Source: Cruorifilaria tuberocauda
Lineage: Eukaryota > Nematoda > Chromadorea > Rhabditida > Onchocercidae
DNA: 28,539 nucleotides
NCBI GenBank assembly: GCA_013365365.1
Contig: JABVXU010000649.1
Coordinates: 1-28,539 of the forward strand
Direction: 5' to 3'
The translations under genes and the position numbers were made by a program. A model generated the notes under the pieces. The model saw only the letters and a list, made by a program, of their open reading frames with translations, ran no database searches and had not been told where the DNA came from. Below, piece by piece: positions 1 through 11,253 of this stretch. Positions within the stretch are counted from its first letter, which is position 1; every line of letters begins with the position of its first letter.

Positions 1-240
1 TATATCATCATCATTCATCATCATCTACTAGTCAATATTATGAAACATCATCATTATCATCATTATTGCTGCTATCATTCTAATCGCTATAATCATAGTT
101 AATTGTCACTAGAATCATCATACGAATTATTATATATCATCATCATTGTGCTAATCGTGATTTCAATCGTTATCATCTTTGTCATTAGTTATTATTATAC
201 ATCATCATCATTATTGCTACTATCATTCTAATCGCTATCA
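1..240. repeat. Degenerate ATC/ATT-rich repeat, block duplicated
   Basis: The stretch is built mainly from ATC, ATT and CAT triplets. A block ending CTATCATTCTAATCGCTAT occurs twice, around 72-90 and 222-240, each preceded by a run of CATCATCAT-type triplets and ATTATTGCT. This looks like an old microsatellite whose larger unit (about 150 bp) was duplicated. No coding is seen. Confidence 0.8.
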
Positions 241-3200
241 TAAATTACTACTGTTGCAGCAGTATTCCATCATAGATTAATTTTTTTGCTTAATTCTTCG
301 TTGCAAAGTAAGACGAATGGAAGTATCGTTTAACTTTGTATAAATAAATGAAGAATACTGGAAAATAGGAAGTAGTCATTCTTTTTCTCATTTTTCATTA
401 CTCGATTCTCGCAGTGTTGCGACACTTCTCGAAGTCTATCAATCTGATAGACTATCACTTTCCTTTAGCTTTTATTTCTTGGTGTCAAGAAACCATAAAA
501 GTTTGTTGATTGATGTTTTTAGAGGAATGACAATGGATGTGCACTTTATGATGTATTATATAATTTGCATTACTTTATTTCAAAGGTCAAAGTTAACTTT
601 GTTTGTAAATGATGCATGCAAATAAGTGAAAGTATGCTTCATCAAATTTATCATTAATAATATTTTGATAGTGAATTCATGATAATGTAAATGATCTATC
701 ACTTTTTATCATTTACAAAATTTTAATAATTGTAAAATTATGATATGAATATGTTAGCGGAGGAAATAATCAGCATGATAATGATAGTAGTAAGCATATG
801 GGAAAAGCTTCAGGCTTGAACTCATTAAGCTAAAATGGAATGTTGAGATAAATTGAGATAAACCGAGAAATCGTAAATAGAAGTAAAATTATCACATATT
901 TGTTATTATTGAAAAGAAAGTCGTATTACTGCATCATTTTATACATAATACAACTTCATTTTATACAGTAATACAACCGGAAGAAAAATCAATACCATAT
1001 ATATATATATAAAAGTAATGGTAATAAGATGAAAAATAATTATTTAGTCTGGAATTTAAAATATTATTGGTATGAATTATATTTATATCATTTCAGCTTA
1101 ATGAGTTCAAATAAAACTGAAGCTTTTCCTACATGCTCATTGCTATCATTAACCGTACAATATCGCTACAGTACTTTTACTTACAGTACCCTTGAAGTTT
1201 TTGCTTTATCTCGTACTCATTACTATAAATTGAATTAAGAAAGGAAGCAGCTCTAACTAAACGAATTGAAAAATTTCCAATTCAAAAATTTATATAGATT
1301 CTTCGATTTCGATTATTAGAAATGCTTAATTATTCCCATATTTAAATGATTTATTTAATTAGTATGTTTAATTGATTTACCTGTTACTTATACCCTAAAC
1401 CTAAATGTATTGTTTCATAATATCTCATTTAAGTAAGCTATCTAAAAATATATTTAGAAAATTAAAAAAAGTTTAAGCTGCAATGTTTCGCATTTTTCCA
1501 AAAACGAATCCTAAAGAATTCAAATAATCCTAATCATTACTTTAATCATTTGTTATCAAAATTAAATATTCTTTCATATTTTTGATTTTTATCAAAATCT
1601 AACAAACTTTCCACAACACACCGAATTGATTTTATTCTTTTAAAAGAAGCTAGAAAATTTTCTTAGCTTCTATTCGGTTTTTTTTTTTAATTGCTTTATC
1701 GCTTTATTGACTTATATTTCTATTTTATTAACTTATAAAATGCTAATAACAAATCATTGCTATTAGGTATTAGCTATTGATATAATTTCAAAAAATAATT
1801 GCTATTTTTATTGCTTACTTTATGATTGTAAAATGTGAATTTGATAAATATGCGAAAGACAACGAAGAGACTTTTCCTTCGATATAGTATTGATAATATT
1901 AATCCCATATTCTTGAGAAATAATAATTTAAACAAATTAGATTACACAAATATTCTGAACAATTGAATTATTTCAAATAAACTTTTATCGCTTTCTCGAC
2001 TATCAATAACATTTTCTATTTAATTTTTTTTTTCAAATTTTAAATAAAATTTAAGTTTCCTAGCTTTTTGCCATTTTTGCACTTCTATTCAATTAGCTTC
2101 AATATTGAAGTGCTAGAATTTTAGTATGAAAGAAACTTTAGTATTTTAGATTTTTTATTTTAAATATTTTTTATTCAAATTTTAGTCTATTAAAGATTTT
2201 TATTATCAAGTAATTAATAGATATTTCAGTGGTAATAAATATTTCAATTCAAACTTCTCGAAATTATAAGCTATTTTGTGTTCCAGAGAAATTAGTTAAT
2301 TCTATTAAAAATAAAAAAAAATTGAAAACAAAATAAAAATAACAAATTATTAATATGATTTAAATCAATATACGTAATAAATGATATATAACAAATTGTG
2401 TTACGTTTCATATGACTGACTTAAGTTATTTTTATCCTACTGATATAATAATATGAATTTCGACTGATAACGGCAGGTAAGTTTCGATTGATAAGGACAG
2501 ACATTATGTCGCAAAGAAATACTTTGAGAAAGTTTCACTTACTAATTTTAAAATTTTCAGCAATTTTACAACTTACTTCGAACTACCTTTTCTTTTTTAA
2601 GAACGAATAAATAGCTTTTTTTTTATTCTTTGATAAATGTTTTATCACTTCTTTAACATTTGCCAATAACTTAATCATTTCAATGGAATTCTTATTGTTT
2701 CAAGCAAAGATAAGAACAACGAATTGCAAAAAAAAAATTTATGTGCTTATATCAAATTTATAATTTCAGTTATCAAGTTAGAAATAATTTTAATATGATT
2801 AAAAATTTGAAAATTAAAAATTTAACTTCACTGATACATCTAGTCTATTTTAATCATATATCATATTTTAATCAATATTGCTATATTTAAGTGAATAATA
2901 ATTGCTAAAAAATTTTTTATATTTATTTTTTGTAAAAATATTGTATTTTATTTTTGTATTTTTATATTTTTGTATATAAATTTTGTATATTCATTTACAA
3001 AAGAAAAAAGATTTCATCTTTCTTTTTTTATTCAAAAACCAAAATATTTCATTTTAGTTTAAAATCAATCCAAAACTTTTAATTTCCAGCGAAAAAAAGT
3101 GCATTCAAATTATACTATTTTCTACGCCTTTCATAAAGATTTCATTGAGAAATTTTGAAAAGAATAGCATTATGTAATCTTAGCTCTTTTTGTTAAAAAA

Positions 3201-3633
3201 AAATATTTTTTATAAAAAAAATTTAAATACATGAACTTGCATGAAACTTTAATTTTATTTTTTCTCGAGATTTCATGATTTTTTTTCGGACTTTCTCATA
3301 TGTCATTCAATATTTCCGTCATAATCATATTAATCAAATTTAATCTGTAATTTAAGTGCTAATATCTGAATTTCTTTTTTGAGCTAATTTCAGCTAATTT
3401 GTCTTTTCCATGATCAATGCATTTGATTACCAAGAAAAAGCACGATCAATTTGTGGTAAAGAATTTTGGAAAAGAATTTAACGATCAAATCGTTCAATCG
3501 ATCGATGTATTAAATCAGGAACTTTTAAGCATTACTATTATTTGCTATTATTGCTAATCGTAGTATTGTCTGGATTCCTGAAAAACGGAAAGAGGAAAAA
3601 CGGCATAAATCAAGCTGGCGTTCTGTTTTGCAG
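241..3633. other. Non-coding A+T-rich stretch upstream of the first supported exon
   Basis: There are stops in all frames apart from short chance frames. Contents are an (AT)n run near 1000-1011, a hairpin followed by eleven T at 1621-1688, a perfect CAG|GTAAGT donor after 2476 without an obvious coding exon, and many poly-A/poly-T runs. It may hold the promoter or outron for the gene to the right, but no core promoter can be assigned from sequence. Confidence 0.6.
1621..1688 (+). other. Hairpin followed by an eleven-T run
   Basis: CCGAAT (1621-1626) pairs with ATTCGG (1672-1677). Inside, AGAAGCTAGAAAA pairs with TTTTCTTAGCTTCT with one bulge. Eleven T follow at once (1678-1688). The shape recalls a Pol III-type end or a small structured RNA, but no internal A/B box was seen, so its meaning is open. 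Confidence 0.5.
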
Positions 3634-3867
3634 GATTTGCAACATTTGTAAATCCGTTCATGATAAATAAGATAATGTGGACAAAACGTGATAAACGTCT
3701 TGAGCCACTTTTTGTTAAGCCAGGCTCAAGTCATATGGAAATGGCTAATTATTTTCATTTCCGTAACTCGTATCCTGATCAAACTTTATCAACAATGGCC
3801 AGTAATTCACTTGCTTCATCGCCTACCGTACTTTGGAAGGCAAATAGCGCACGTCGTAGACGTTTTG
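3634..3867 (+). CDS. Probable upstream exon (possible first coding exon), about 78 codons
   Basis: The acceptor TTCTGTTTTGCAG ends at 3633 and a GTTTGT donor follows 3867. The frame is open throughout: two bases, then FATFVNPF, then an ATG at 3660 and MINKIMWTKRDKRLEPLF, ending in a basic run ARRRRF plus one leftover base (g). The composition (Ser, Arg, Pro, His) and higher G+C differ sharply from the flanks. Because an in-frame ATG lies 26 nt after the acceptor, 3633 could be either an internal 3' splice site or a spliced-leader trans-splice site. Its exit phase (1 base over) matches a downstream start at 12739 or 12691 but not at 12611, so how it joins the rest is unresolved, and an unseen exon may lie between. 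It could instead belong to a separate short transcript. No family recognised. Confidence 0.5.
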
Positions 3868-3997
3868 GTTTGTTTTTGTTTTCACGTTTTTCTTTTCATT
3901 GATTGATTTTTAAATAAAGTGAAAGAATTTTCTCAGTACAGTTATGATTGTTTATGTTAATTAAGCATTTGTTATGCTAGAAATTTTTTTAATTCTA

Positions 3998-4194
3998 CAT
4001 TTTACTCCCTTTCACTTAATTTCATTAGTAACGTGACGTAAAAGTACATAATAACTGTGATATCTTGAGCTATAAACTGCGATTTTAAGGATCAAACGTT
4101 TCCACATTTTACTCCTTTTTACTTAACTTTGATAATAACGTGGCGTGAAACATCTACGTGAGTACATAATATCTGTGATATCTTAAGCTATAAA
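3998..4194 (+). repeat. Direct duplication of an approximately 85-bp block
   Basis: Copies start at 3998 and 4104 with ACATTTTACTCC. Both contain AACGTG(A/G)CGT, GTACATAATA and CTGTGATATCTT(G/A)AGCTATAAA. Copy 2 has a short insertion. It lies just downstream of the upstream exon, in the presumed intron. Confidence 0.85.
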
Positions 4195-4960
4195 TAAATA
4201 ATTAACCAACCATTTCGAAGTAAACTTCAATTAATCCATTTTTTGCCCTGTTAATTGATTGCATTATTGACTAATGTATTAAGGTGCTAATTTGACCCTA
4301 ACTGACCCTTTACAATTGGCAATTTCTAAATGATATAAGCATCAGTGGAATTATTACAATTTTCACAGATCAAATAAAAATAGTTAATTTAGAAATTTTT
4401 TTTTTCAAAAAAACTTTATATTTTACCAAATGATACAGTGAACAAAAGTTAATTAAAAAAAAACAATTGAATTTTATTAGCAATCAAATTGCATAATTTT
4501 CATATTCACTCAATTTCATTAATTTCTTTTCCCTTTTTATTTGCTTCATTACATTTTTCGAAGTCCCATAGCGCCAATATAATTTTTTGGCTAATTTCAT
4601 AATTCCATGTGTATTTCTTTTTCCAAAATAAAAGTTTTATTAGAGGAAAAATTACCTGCATAATATCGTTATAAAATATAATTATAAGAGTTAAATTTCT
4701 TCCCAGGTTTATTTTTTCAAATAAGAAGTAAAATTTTGCCTTTCATTAACCATAAGCTGGATTTCTTTGTAATATTATGTTTGAAATTGACGAAATCTAA
4801 CAGTTATCCTATGTATTCAAATAAGAAATACTAATAATTTCCTTGTGTTTCTCTAATATTTAAAGCAAATTTAATTATATTTTAAAATTTAAAATAAACT
4901 TAATTATGTTTTTTTTTCGTATTAAAATAGCTAAATTGTTATATTTTACCGTATACTTTA

Positions 4961-5067
4961 AAATACCGTAATACTGTAATGTTTTAGAGTACTGTAAAAT
5001 GCTAAGACACTGTTTCAATACTGTTTCAACACTAAATGGAGATATTTGAAAAACGAAAAAAAGTTAT
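4961..5067 (+). repeat. Dispersed repeat, copy 1
   Basis: It shares AATACTGTAATGTTTT, then AGTACTGTAAAATGCTAAGA, then ACTGTTTCAATACTGTTTCA and CACTAAAT, then ATATTTGAAAAACGAAAAA with 11150-11253. The two copies run in the same direction with few differences, about 6.2 kb apart. Confidence 0.9.
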
Positions 5068-6439
5068 AGTTCATGTTTTTCTTGAACTGCTATCATAAAT
5101 GAGCTTTTTATCATAATTAATTAGAATAGGAAAATGTTCGCAATTAATATTGCCATTTCATCATTCATAACATTGTTTGTTTTCATTATTGATTTTCAAA
5201 AAAAAAAAAGAAATCAAAATTTATATTATTGAATCATTTGCAAAATTTATCATATTTTAAAATTTCACATAGTTTTCAAACCGTTAAACCAGTTTGAATT
5301 AAAATCGATGCCGTAATCGAAGCAACTGAAGGATTGAATACCGTAGCTTAATATGCAAATTAATTCCTTTTCATCAAACTTTTAGCATTTCTATTAAAAT
5401 AAAAATTTATTTGATTTGCAAGAGGAAATGGAGGAATGAGATTATTTTAAGAATGCAACTAAAAATTTTTCAAGCTTCCTGATTTCTTCAAGTTAGATTT
5501 TTCAAAAAGGAAAAATATGATTTTTTTTTGCCGAGAATTCAAAACTTATCAAATTTTCACTAAAAGATTTGTTTTATTTCTCTCTCTCATTTTAGCTTAA
5601 ATATTAAAGGATTTATTTCAATAGAAATTTATTTTAAAATGAATTATAGTAAAAAAGCATTTAATCGCATTTTTTGAGTTTTTACTTTTTTTTTGTAAAT
5701 TATTTCTATTTTAATTTTGTTAATTGCTTTTTAAAATACAGAAACGATGAAGGGAATGGGAAAAAAAACGACATTTTTAATATTTCAATATAAATGCCAA
5801 AAGCTAAATTGTTAAAACTAATAGATAGATTACTTTTATTAGAGTAAAGTTTAATCTTACTTAACATCATTTATTTTTCACTTTGTACGATATGCATTTC
5901 TGATTTAAATAGTTTCATAATTCTCTCTGAAAACTTTTTTTTTTGAAATTTTTGCTATGAATGAATAAAAATTTTTCGAAAGTTTTATAAATATTTTAAC
6001 AAATTTTATTTTATTATTTTTGTATTTCAGTACAAGTACAAAATCAATCAAATTAATTATTCCTAATAATTTTTCTTTTCATTTTTTTAAAAACTAAAAA
6101 ATTTTGAAATTTCTCAAGTATTTACTCTTAATAACTTTTCTCTCTTTTTTTTTAAAGCACATTTCATTATTGATTAATTTGCGCTTATTTAAGAAAGTTG
6201 AGAGAAATGCTCGAAAATGATCTAATTAAGCGGATTTTTCATTGACGTTTTACTGTTTCGGAAATTACTTTAGTATTTGGCCCAAAGTATAGGAAAGCTT
6301 TCAGGCTATTTTCTACTTTCTTTATCTTCTATCTTTTCAAATACAGTTATCCAAATTAACATGCTAGCAATCGATAATAAGTAAATTTCATGTAATTAAC
6401 ATTTGCTATTAATGCTTTTAAAATATACCTTTCTTCCCC

Positions 6440-6580
6440 AACAGTAATTCTCATTTATTTCATTAAATAACCTATGACCTCCGATAGAATATATTTTGTA
6501 CATGCTAATAAGCCGAACAGTAATTCTCATTTAGATTTACTTTATTAAATGACCTATGACCCATTATGAGAGAACATATT
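6440..6580 (+). repeat. Direct duplication of an approximately 60-bp block
   Basis: AACAGTAATTCTCATTTA starts at 6440 and again at 6516. Both are followed by a TTATTAAAT-like stretch, CCTATGACC and later AACATATTTT-like or AATATATTTT text. The copies lie about 77 bases apart. Confidence 0.8.
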
Positions 6581-7270
6581 TTATGATTATAACATAAAAC
6601 ATTCATTTCAAATTTACCTTTTTAGAAAGATACGGTGGAAAAAAATTTTTAAAGAATAAAATATTTTCAATTCTAATTTTAATTATCATTTGCTTCATTA
6701 ATTTTTAAATAGTATCATTTGAGGATATTATTTGAAATTTCCGATAATTTTAAAAGGTAAAATTTGGTAAACAAAAAATTTTTAATGCTTAAAAAAGTGC
6801 ATTAATTAAGTTCGTTAGGAAAAAAATGAATTTTTATCACCAATTCTTGCACTTTTCTCAAATCATTTAGCTTACACAAGTTATTGCTAAAGCTTAAATT
6901 GACAAAATTGAAAATATTCGTTGATATTTTGATGATAAATTATTGACGAAAAAAAAAAAGTTTTAAAAGTAAGCTTCACATGCAATTGCATGATAGCAAA
7001 AAAAGAAAAGGGAAATTAAAGTTGGAAATGGTTAAAAGTTCCTTATCTTATCGATTATGCATACATCGTATCGCCGCCTCACTTTTTTTTTTTTTTTTTG
7101 ATTTAAGCTAATGGAAAAGCTTAGAAGAGAGGAATGATCGAAAAATGGAATGAAAGAAATTAACTTATCGAATATTTCTCTCAAATGATTCTGCCAATTT
7201 TCTTTATTTTTTTCAACACTTTTAATGATGGCACTTTTTGTTTTCCTTTTCCGTAGCACAAGAAAAAAAG

Positions 7271-7297
7271 GAAAGAGAGAGAGAGAGAGAGAGAAAG
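7271..7297 (+). repeat. GA microsatellite
   Basis: This is a near-perfect (GA)n run of about 12 units embedded in a purine-rich stretch that also contains AAAGGAAAG and AAAGAGGG. Confidence 0.9.
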
Positions 7298-8559
7298 AGG
7301 GAAAATACGCAGAAGAAAAAAATTTTTTTTAATTAAAACTTGATATTACACAAGCGGAAAGTGAAATCTATTGAAATGAAATTGATAAAGTCAATACGTT
7401 TATCATTTTTTGATCAATCAAATTAGAATTTCTAATTATCAGGGAAAATTTACAATTATAGAATGATTAATTTAACTGATATCAATTTATTTAAAAAAAA
7501 AACATAAAATTTACAACTTAACAGTTTATTCTTTTGATTGAAAAATGAACTGCGATGAAAATTTTGTTAAAATTAAACTAAAATTAAAATTAATTAATGC
7601 TGAGAATTAAACTTAATTAATACTCAAATAATAGAGTAAAATGCATCTCAAAGTGATATTTTTGGATTTATGGTTTTATGATCGGATTTATAATAAGATA
7701 GTGATTTGCTCAAGTTTATCAGAAGTTATTTATCAGAAAATTACCTGATCGAGAATACTATAAGAATTACGAAGTTTGGAACCCGAAAATAAATAATTAT
7801 TTCAGTAAGCGATAATCGTAATCATGATATGAATATTTATGATAATTAAAATACTTAATAATTTGTAAAACAATGAATTTTGTTGTTACAATTTTTCAAA
7901 TTTTCAAGATAATACCAAAATACTCTTGTAATTTTATAATTTTAATTATTAATCACAAATTAACCTTTTATGATTCATTAAATTACGTGTTGCATTGAAT
8001 ATTACAAAAAATATTTTGCCAAACAGAGTTGTGGGCAAGTGATACTTTACTGCTGTTAAATGATAATTTCACCTATTTCAATTAGAAAAATATTTTTCAT
8101 GGGTAAAATAATTCATATAATATCAAAGTAAATGATAACTTTGATAACTTAAATGATAACTTTAATAATCTAATATTACATTTAATTAATTTTAGGTAAA
8201 TAATTTTCAAAATGATTGAAAAAATTTTAGTACAAAAATAAAAAAAAGGAGAAGCTATCATTAAAAGAATAGGAAGATAAGATCACCTGAAAGCAGTATT
8301 TTAATAAAACTTATTTCAATTCTTTCAATCCCTTATCAATAATCAAAATTGATAAGGCAATGAATTCGTGATAATCCGAATACTTAAAATTCTGTTAACA
8401 TCATTTATCTTTCCAGTTAAATCGCCTATTTTAATATCAACTTAATGGACAGATTTTAGTGAAGAAGTTGCTGTAGACAGCTTCATTTCGGTGTGTAATA
8501 AGAAGGAAGGTATTTTAAATCACTCATTTCTAAATTCTCATTACCAAATGCTGCAGTTA

Positions 8560-8965
8560 TACTACTATTTAGTAATCATTATTTCTAATTATGTAGTACA
8601 TGTACTGATAAGAAACTGATAACCTATATCAAATATATATATATATATGTATACTTTTCATCATTTCTAAAATTTATTCATAGTAATGATTATATAGTAT
8701 ATATTTACTGATAAAAAAATGATAAGTTATTTATATATACTTTTTATCATTTCTCCAAATAAATTTATTTGCAGTATTGATTATATAGTATATATACTGA
8801 TAAGAAACTGATAATCTGCACTAAACATATATTCTTTCCTTTAGGCAAATTTATTTTTAGTAATCATTATCTACAATTATGTAGTATATATACTGATAAG
8901 AAACTGATAAGCTATATTATAATGTATATACTTTTTATTATTTCTTTAAGCGAATTTATTTGTGA
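8560..8965 (+). repeat. Minisatellite, four diverged units of about 86-112 bp
   Basis: Units begin near 8569, 8681, 8772 and 8858 with AGTA(A/T)T(C/G/T)ATTAT. Each carries TAGTA(T/C)AT then TACTGATAA, with GAAACTGATAA in three of the four, then a TATATA run and CTTTTTAT(C/T)ATTTCT. Unit lengths differ mostly in the AT run. No coding potential. Confidence 0.85.
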
Positions 8966-9883
8966 TTATTTATTTAATCATTTCATTTATCAAAATTTCT
9001 ATTTAAATTTATCATTTCTATTTATATTTAGTCTATCATTTCTTATTTGTATTTATATGTATACTTTATAATCACTTTTTATTTATTTTCCAAAAATTTA
9101 TTTCATTTCGCAGTTAATTTTAATTTTAATTTTTGATAAATTTTTATCAAATGAATTTTATCACTTTTTTCTAACAAATTTATTTTTTTTATCATATTTT
9201 ATTCGTTTTTTTTGAAATTAAAAAGGGAACTTATTTATTTCTTTAAATCGAATTTTAATTAATATACTCATATTGGTTACTTTTTTTTAGTTTTGCAAGA
9301 CATTTTCTTCACTTTTTTTTATCAATAATATTCAGAATTAATCATCATTAAAATTATTATTCATTGTTATTAATTGATTGAAATGATTGAATCGAAATCG
9401 TTATTAATTCCAGAAATTACACATCATAATATTTAGCCAGTAACCTGATTGAGCAATATTTTAGTATTGATAAATTAAATTTTGTTTGAAATTGAAAATC
9501 ATTTACATAATTTGATAGATTCAGTCAATGATTCAATTTTCTTCAACTGAATATTATTGATAAGCAATCATCGTTTCGCTTCATAACAGATAATGATAAT
9601 CAGTGAAATCGCATTTTTTGTGATGTTCATTTGAATCTCTGTTCAATTTCGAACTGATAGTTTATCACTTATTTTAAGCTATTATTTTCTCAAAATTTAT
9701 AAGCATCGAGAGAAAAAGCAAGAAAAAAAAAAGAGGATTATAGAGGTTAGGAGTGAAAAAAAAAGTTTTTGATAAAGTAGATTTCGTTTTTTTTAACTTG
9801 AATTAATTTCAATTATTGGGGCTTGTCATCATTATTTGGCAATGTAAAGTAATAATTTGTGAAATATTTGTTGAATATCTCCC

Positions 9884-9904
9884 TCTCTCTCTCTCTCTCA
9901 CTCT
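9884..9904 (+). repeat. CT microsatellite
   Basis: A short (CT)n run of about nine units. The open frame around it is low-complexity and without splice support. Confidence 0.85.
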
Positions 9905-10937
9905 GCTTCAAAGTATCCGATTCATTTTTCTAGACTTTATGAAATTGCTTCTTTTCTTTTATTTCAACATAGGAATGATGGGAATGATAAGAGCAATGAT
10001 ATGACAAATGATGTAATTAATTCAAACATTAATCATTTTAGAATTGATTATATAATTTAAATCTCTTATTTTTATAATAATGGAAAGTTGTTCATTCATA
10101 TCTACGTCTCTGATAGATGAAAATCCTGAAAAGTAATTGATAAGATGAATTACAAAAGATTAAATTATCATTCTTATCATCATTAAAAAAGAAGGAAGCA
10201 ATATTATTTTTCAATGATAACGAAATAATACAATTCCAATTGATAAAAAAATTTAATGAAAAAATTTTTTAGCGAAATAAATTTTTTAGCAAATAAAAAC
10301 ACCTTTTAATTGCAGATTCTACCAATTAATTAAGGTATTTTAATGAAATTCGCTTAAAAAAATTCCATGACATTTGTGATAAGCTTTGTGATAATTGCAT
10401 GAAGGATCGTAGAATGCAGTAGCCTTATTTAAGCTTAGCTTATATCGTAAAATAATTCAAATTGTGAATCGTTCTATGATAAAATTTAAATGAGAACATT
10501 TTTATCGGATTGAATGAAAAAAATCTGTTAACAATCTTATCATTTTCTCTTATTATGCAAAAAGTTAAAAGTTAACATTTTTTGAACTTAACAATTTACA
10601 CGGAAATTAATGAAATTGTTTCAAATTACATTTTATTTAACGACAATATCGAATTATTTTAATTTTTGTTGTTAGAAGAAATTAAGACTTTAGTAAATTT
10701 GCCCCATTGTTTCAGTGTGCAAGTTATCATTTCATTTCAGTTTCGATATATAATATTCCAATTTCAAATTTCAGTTTAGTCCTTGTCTAATCTTTTAATC
10801 TAGTCTATAAAAACTTACAATTGATTCAATAGACATTTCAATTTTTAATCTAATCGATAATTATTATCATTTTTATGAATTAAAAAAGTGTTGTAATTAT
10901 TTCAATTTAAATATTTTACTTCTCATTTTTCTACGAC

Positions 10938-10976
10938 TTACAGTATACAGTAATTTACGGTAACTGTATACTGTAA
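10938..10976. repeat. Perfect 14-bp inverted repeat with 11-base loop
   Basis: TTACAGTATACAGT (10938-10951) and ACTGTATACTGTAA (10963-10976) are exact reverse complements. The loop contains TTACGGTA. The arms are themselves nearly self-complementary. The same TACTGTA/TACGGTA words recur at 4961, 11150 and 24330. Confidence 0.9.
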
Positions 10977-11000
10977 AACTACAGTGTGTATGATTAATAA

Positions 11001-11085
11001 ATGCCCTCTGGGATCTCTCGGATCTCGAACCATTGCTCGATTGGCCACCTCAATAACTTGGAGTATATCAGCGCAAACATCAAAT
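11001..11085. other. Anomalous GC-rich patch, possible exon or remnant of unknown element
   Basis: The stretch is strikingly richer in G+C than its surroundings. On + it opens with ATG at 11001 (MPSGISRISNHCSIGHLNNL) and has a GTATAT donor after 11062 leaving two bases, a remainder that would fit an exon starting at 12611. On the - strand it is open in two frames with plausible protein text. It is not a tRNA by arm pairing. Identity unknown. Confidence 0.3.
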
Positions 11086-11149
11086 TTCTAATAGTGCTTT
11101 TCTAATTTTTCAGTTCTTTAATCATGATCATTATCATCATTATCATATA

Positions 11150-11253
11150 AAATACTGTAATACTGTAATGTTTTTAAGTACTGTAAAATGCTAAGATACT
11201 GTTTCAATACTGTTTCAGCACTAAATATATTTGAAAAACGAAAAAGAATTATA
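11150..11253 (+). repeat. Dispersed repeat, copy 2
   Basis: This is the second copy of the block at 4961-5067, in the same orientation. The matches run for about 100 bases with a few substitutions and a small gap near CTAAAT. The unit is dense in TACTGT words, which also occur in the palindrome at 10938-10976. Confidence 0.9.

Noticed and set aside
1029..1238. Plus-strand open frame, with a TTTCAG at 1096 and ATG at 1101
   Set aside because: A trans-spliced 45-residue product is formally possible, but the text is low-complexity, with no G+C rise and no motif; too weak to list.
7032..7259. Minus-strand open frame of 75 codons
   Set aside because: Low-complexity Lys/Ser text over poly-T and purine runs, no splice support and no domain.
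9816..10004. Plus-strand open frame of 62 codons
   Set aside because: Hydrophobic translation of an A+T-rich stretch with a CT microsatellite; it uses a non-ATG start and lacks splice sites in phase.
11001..11085. tRNA on the minus strand, because of a GGTTCGAGATCC word
   Set aside because: The T-arm stem does not pair (AATGG against TCCGA), and no D-arm or acceptor stem could be found.
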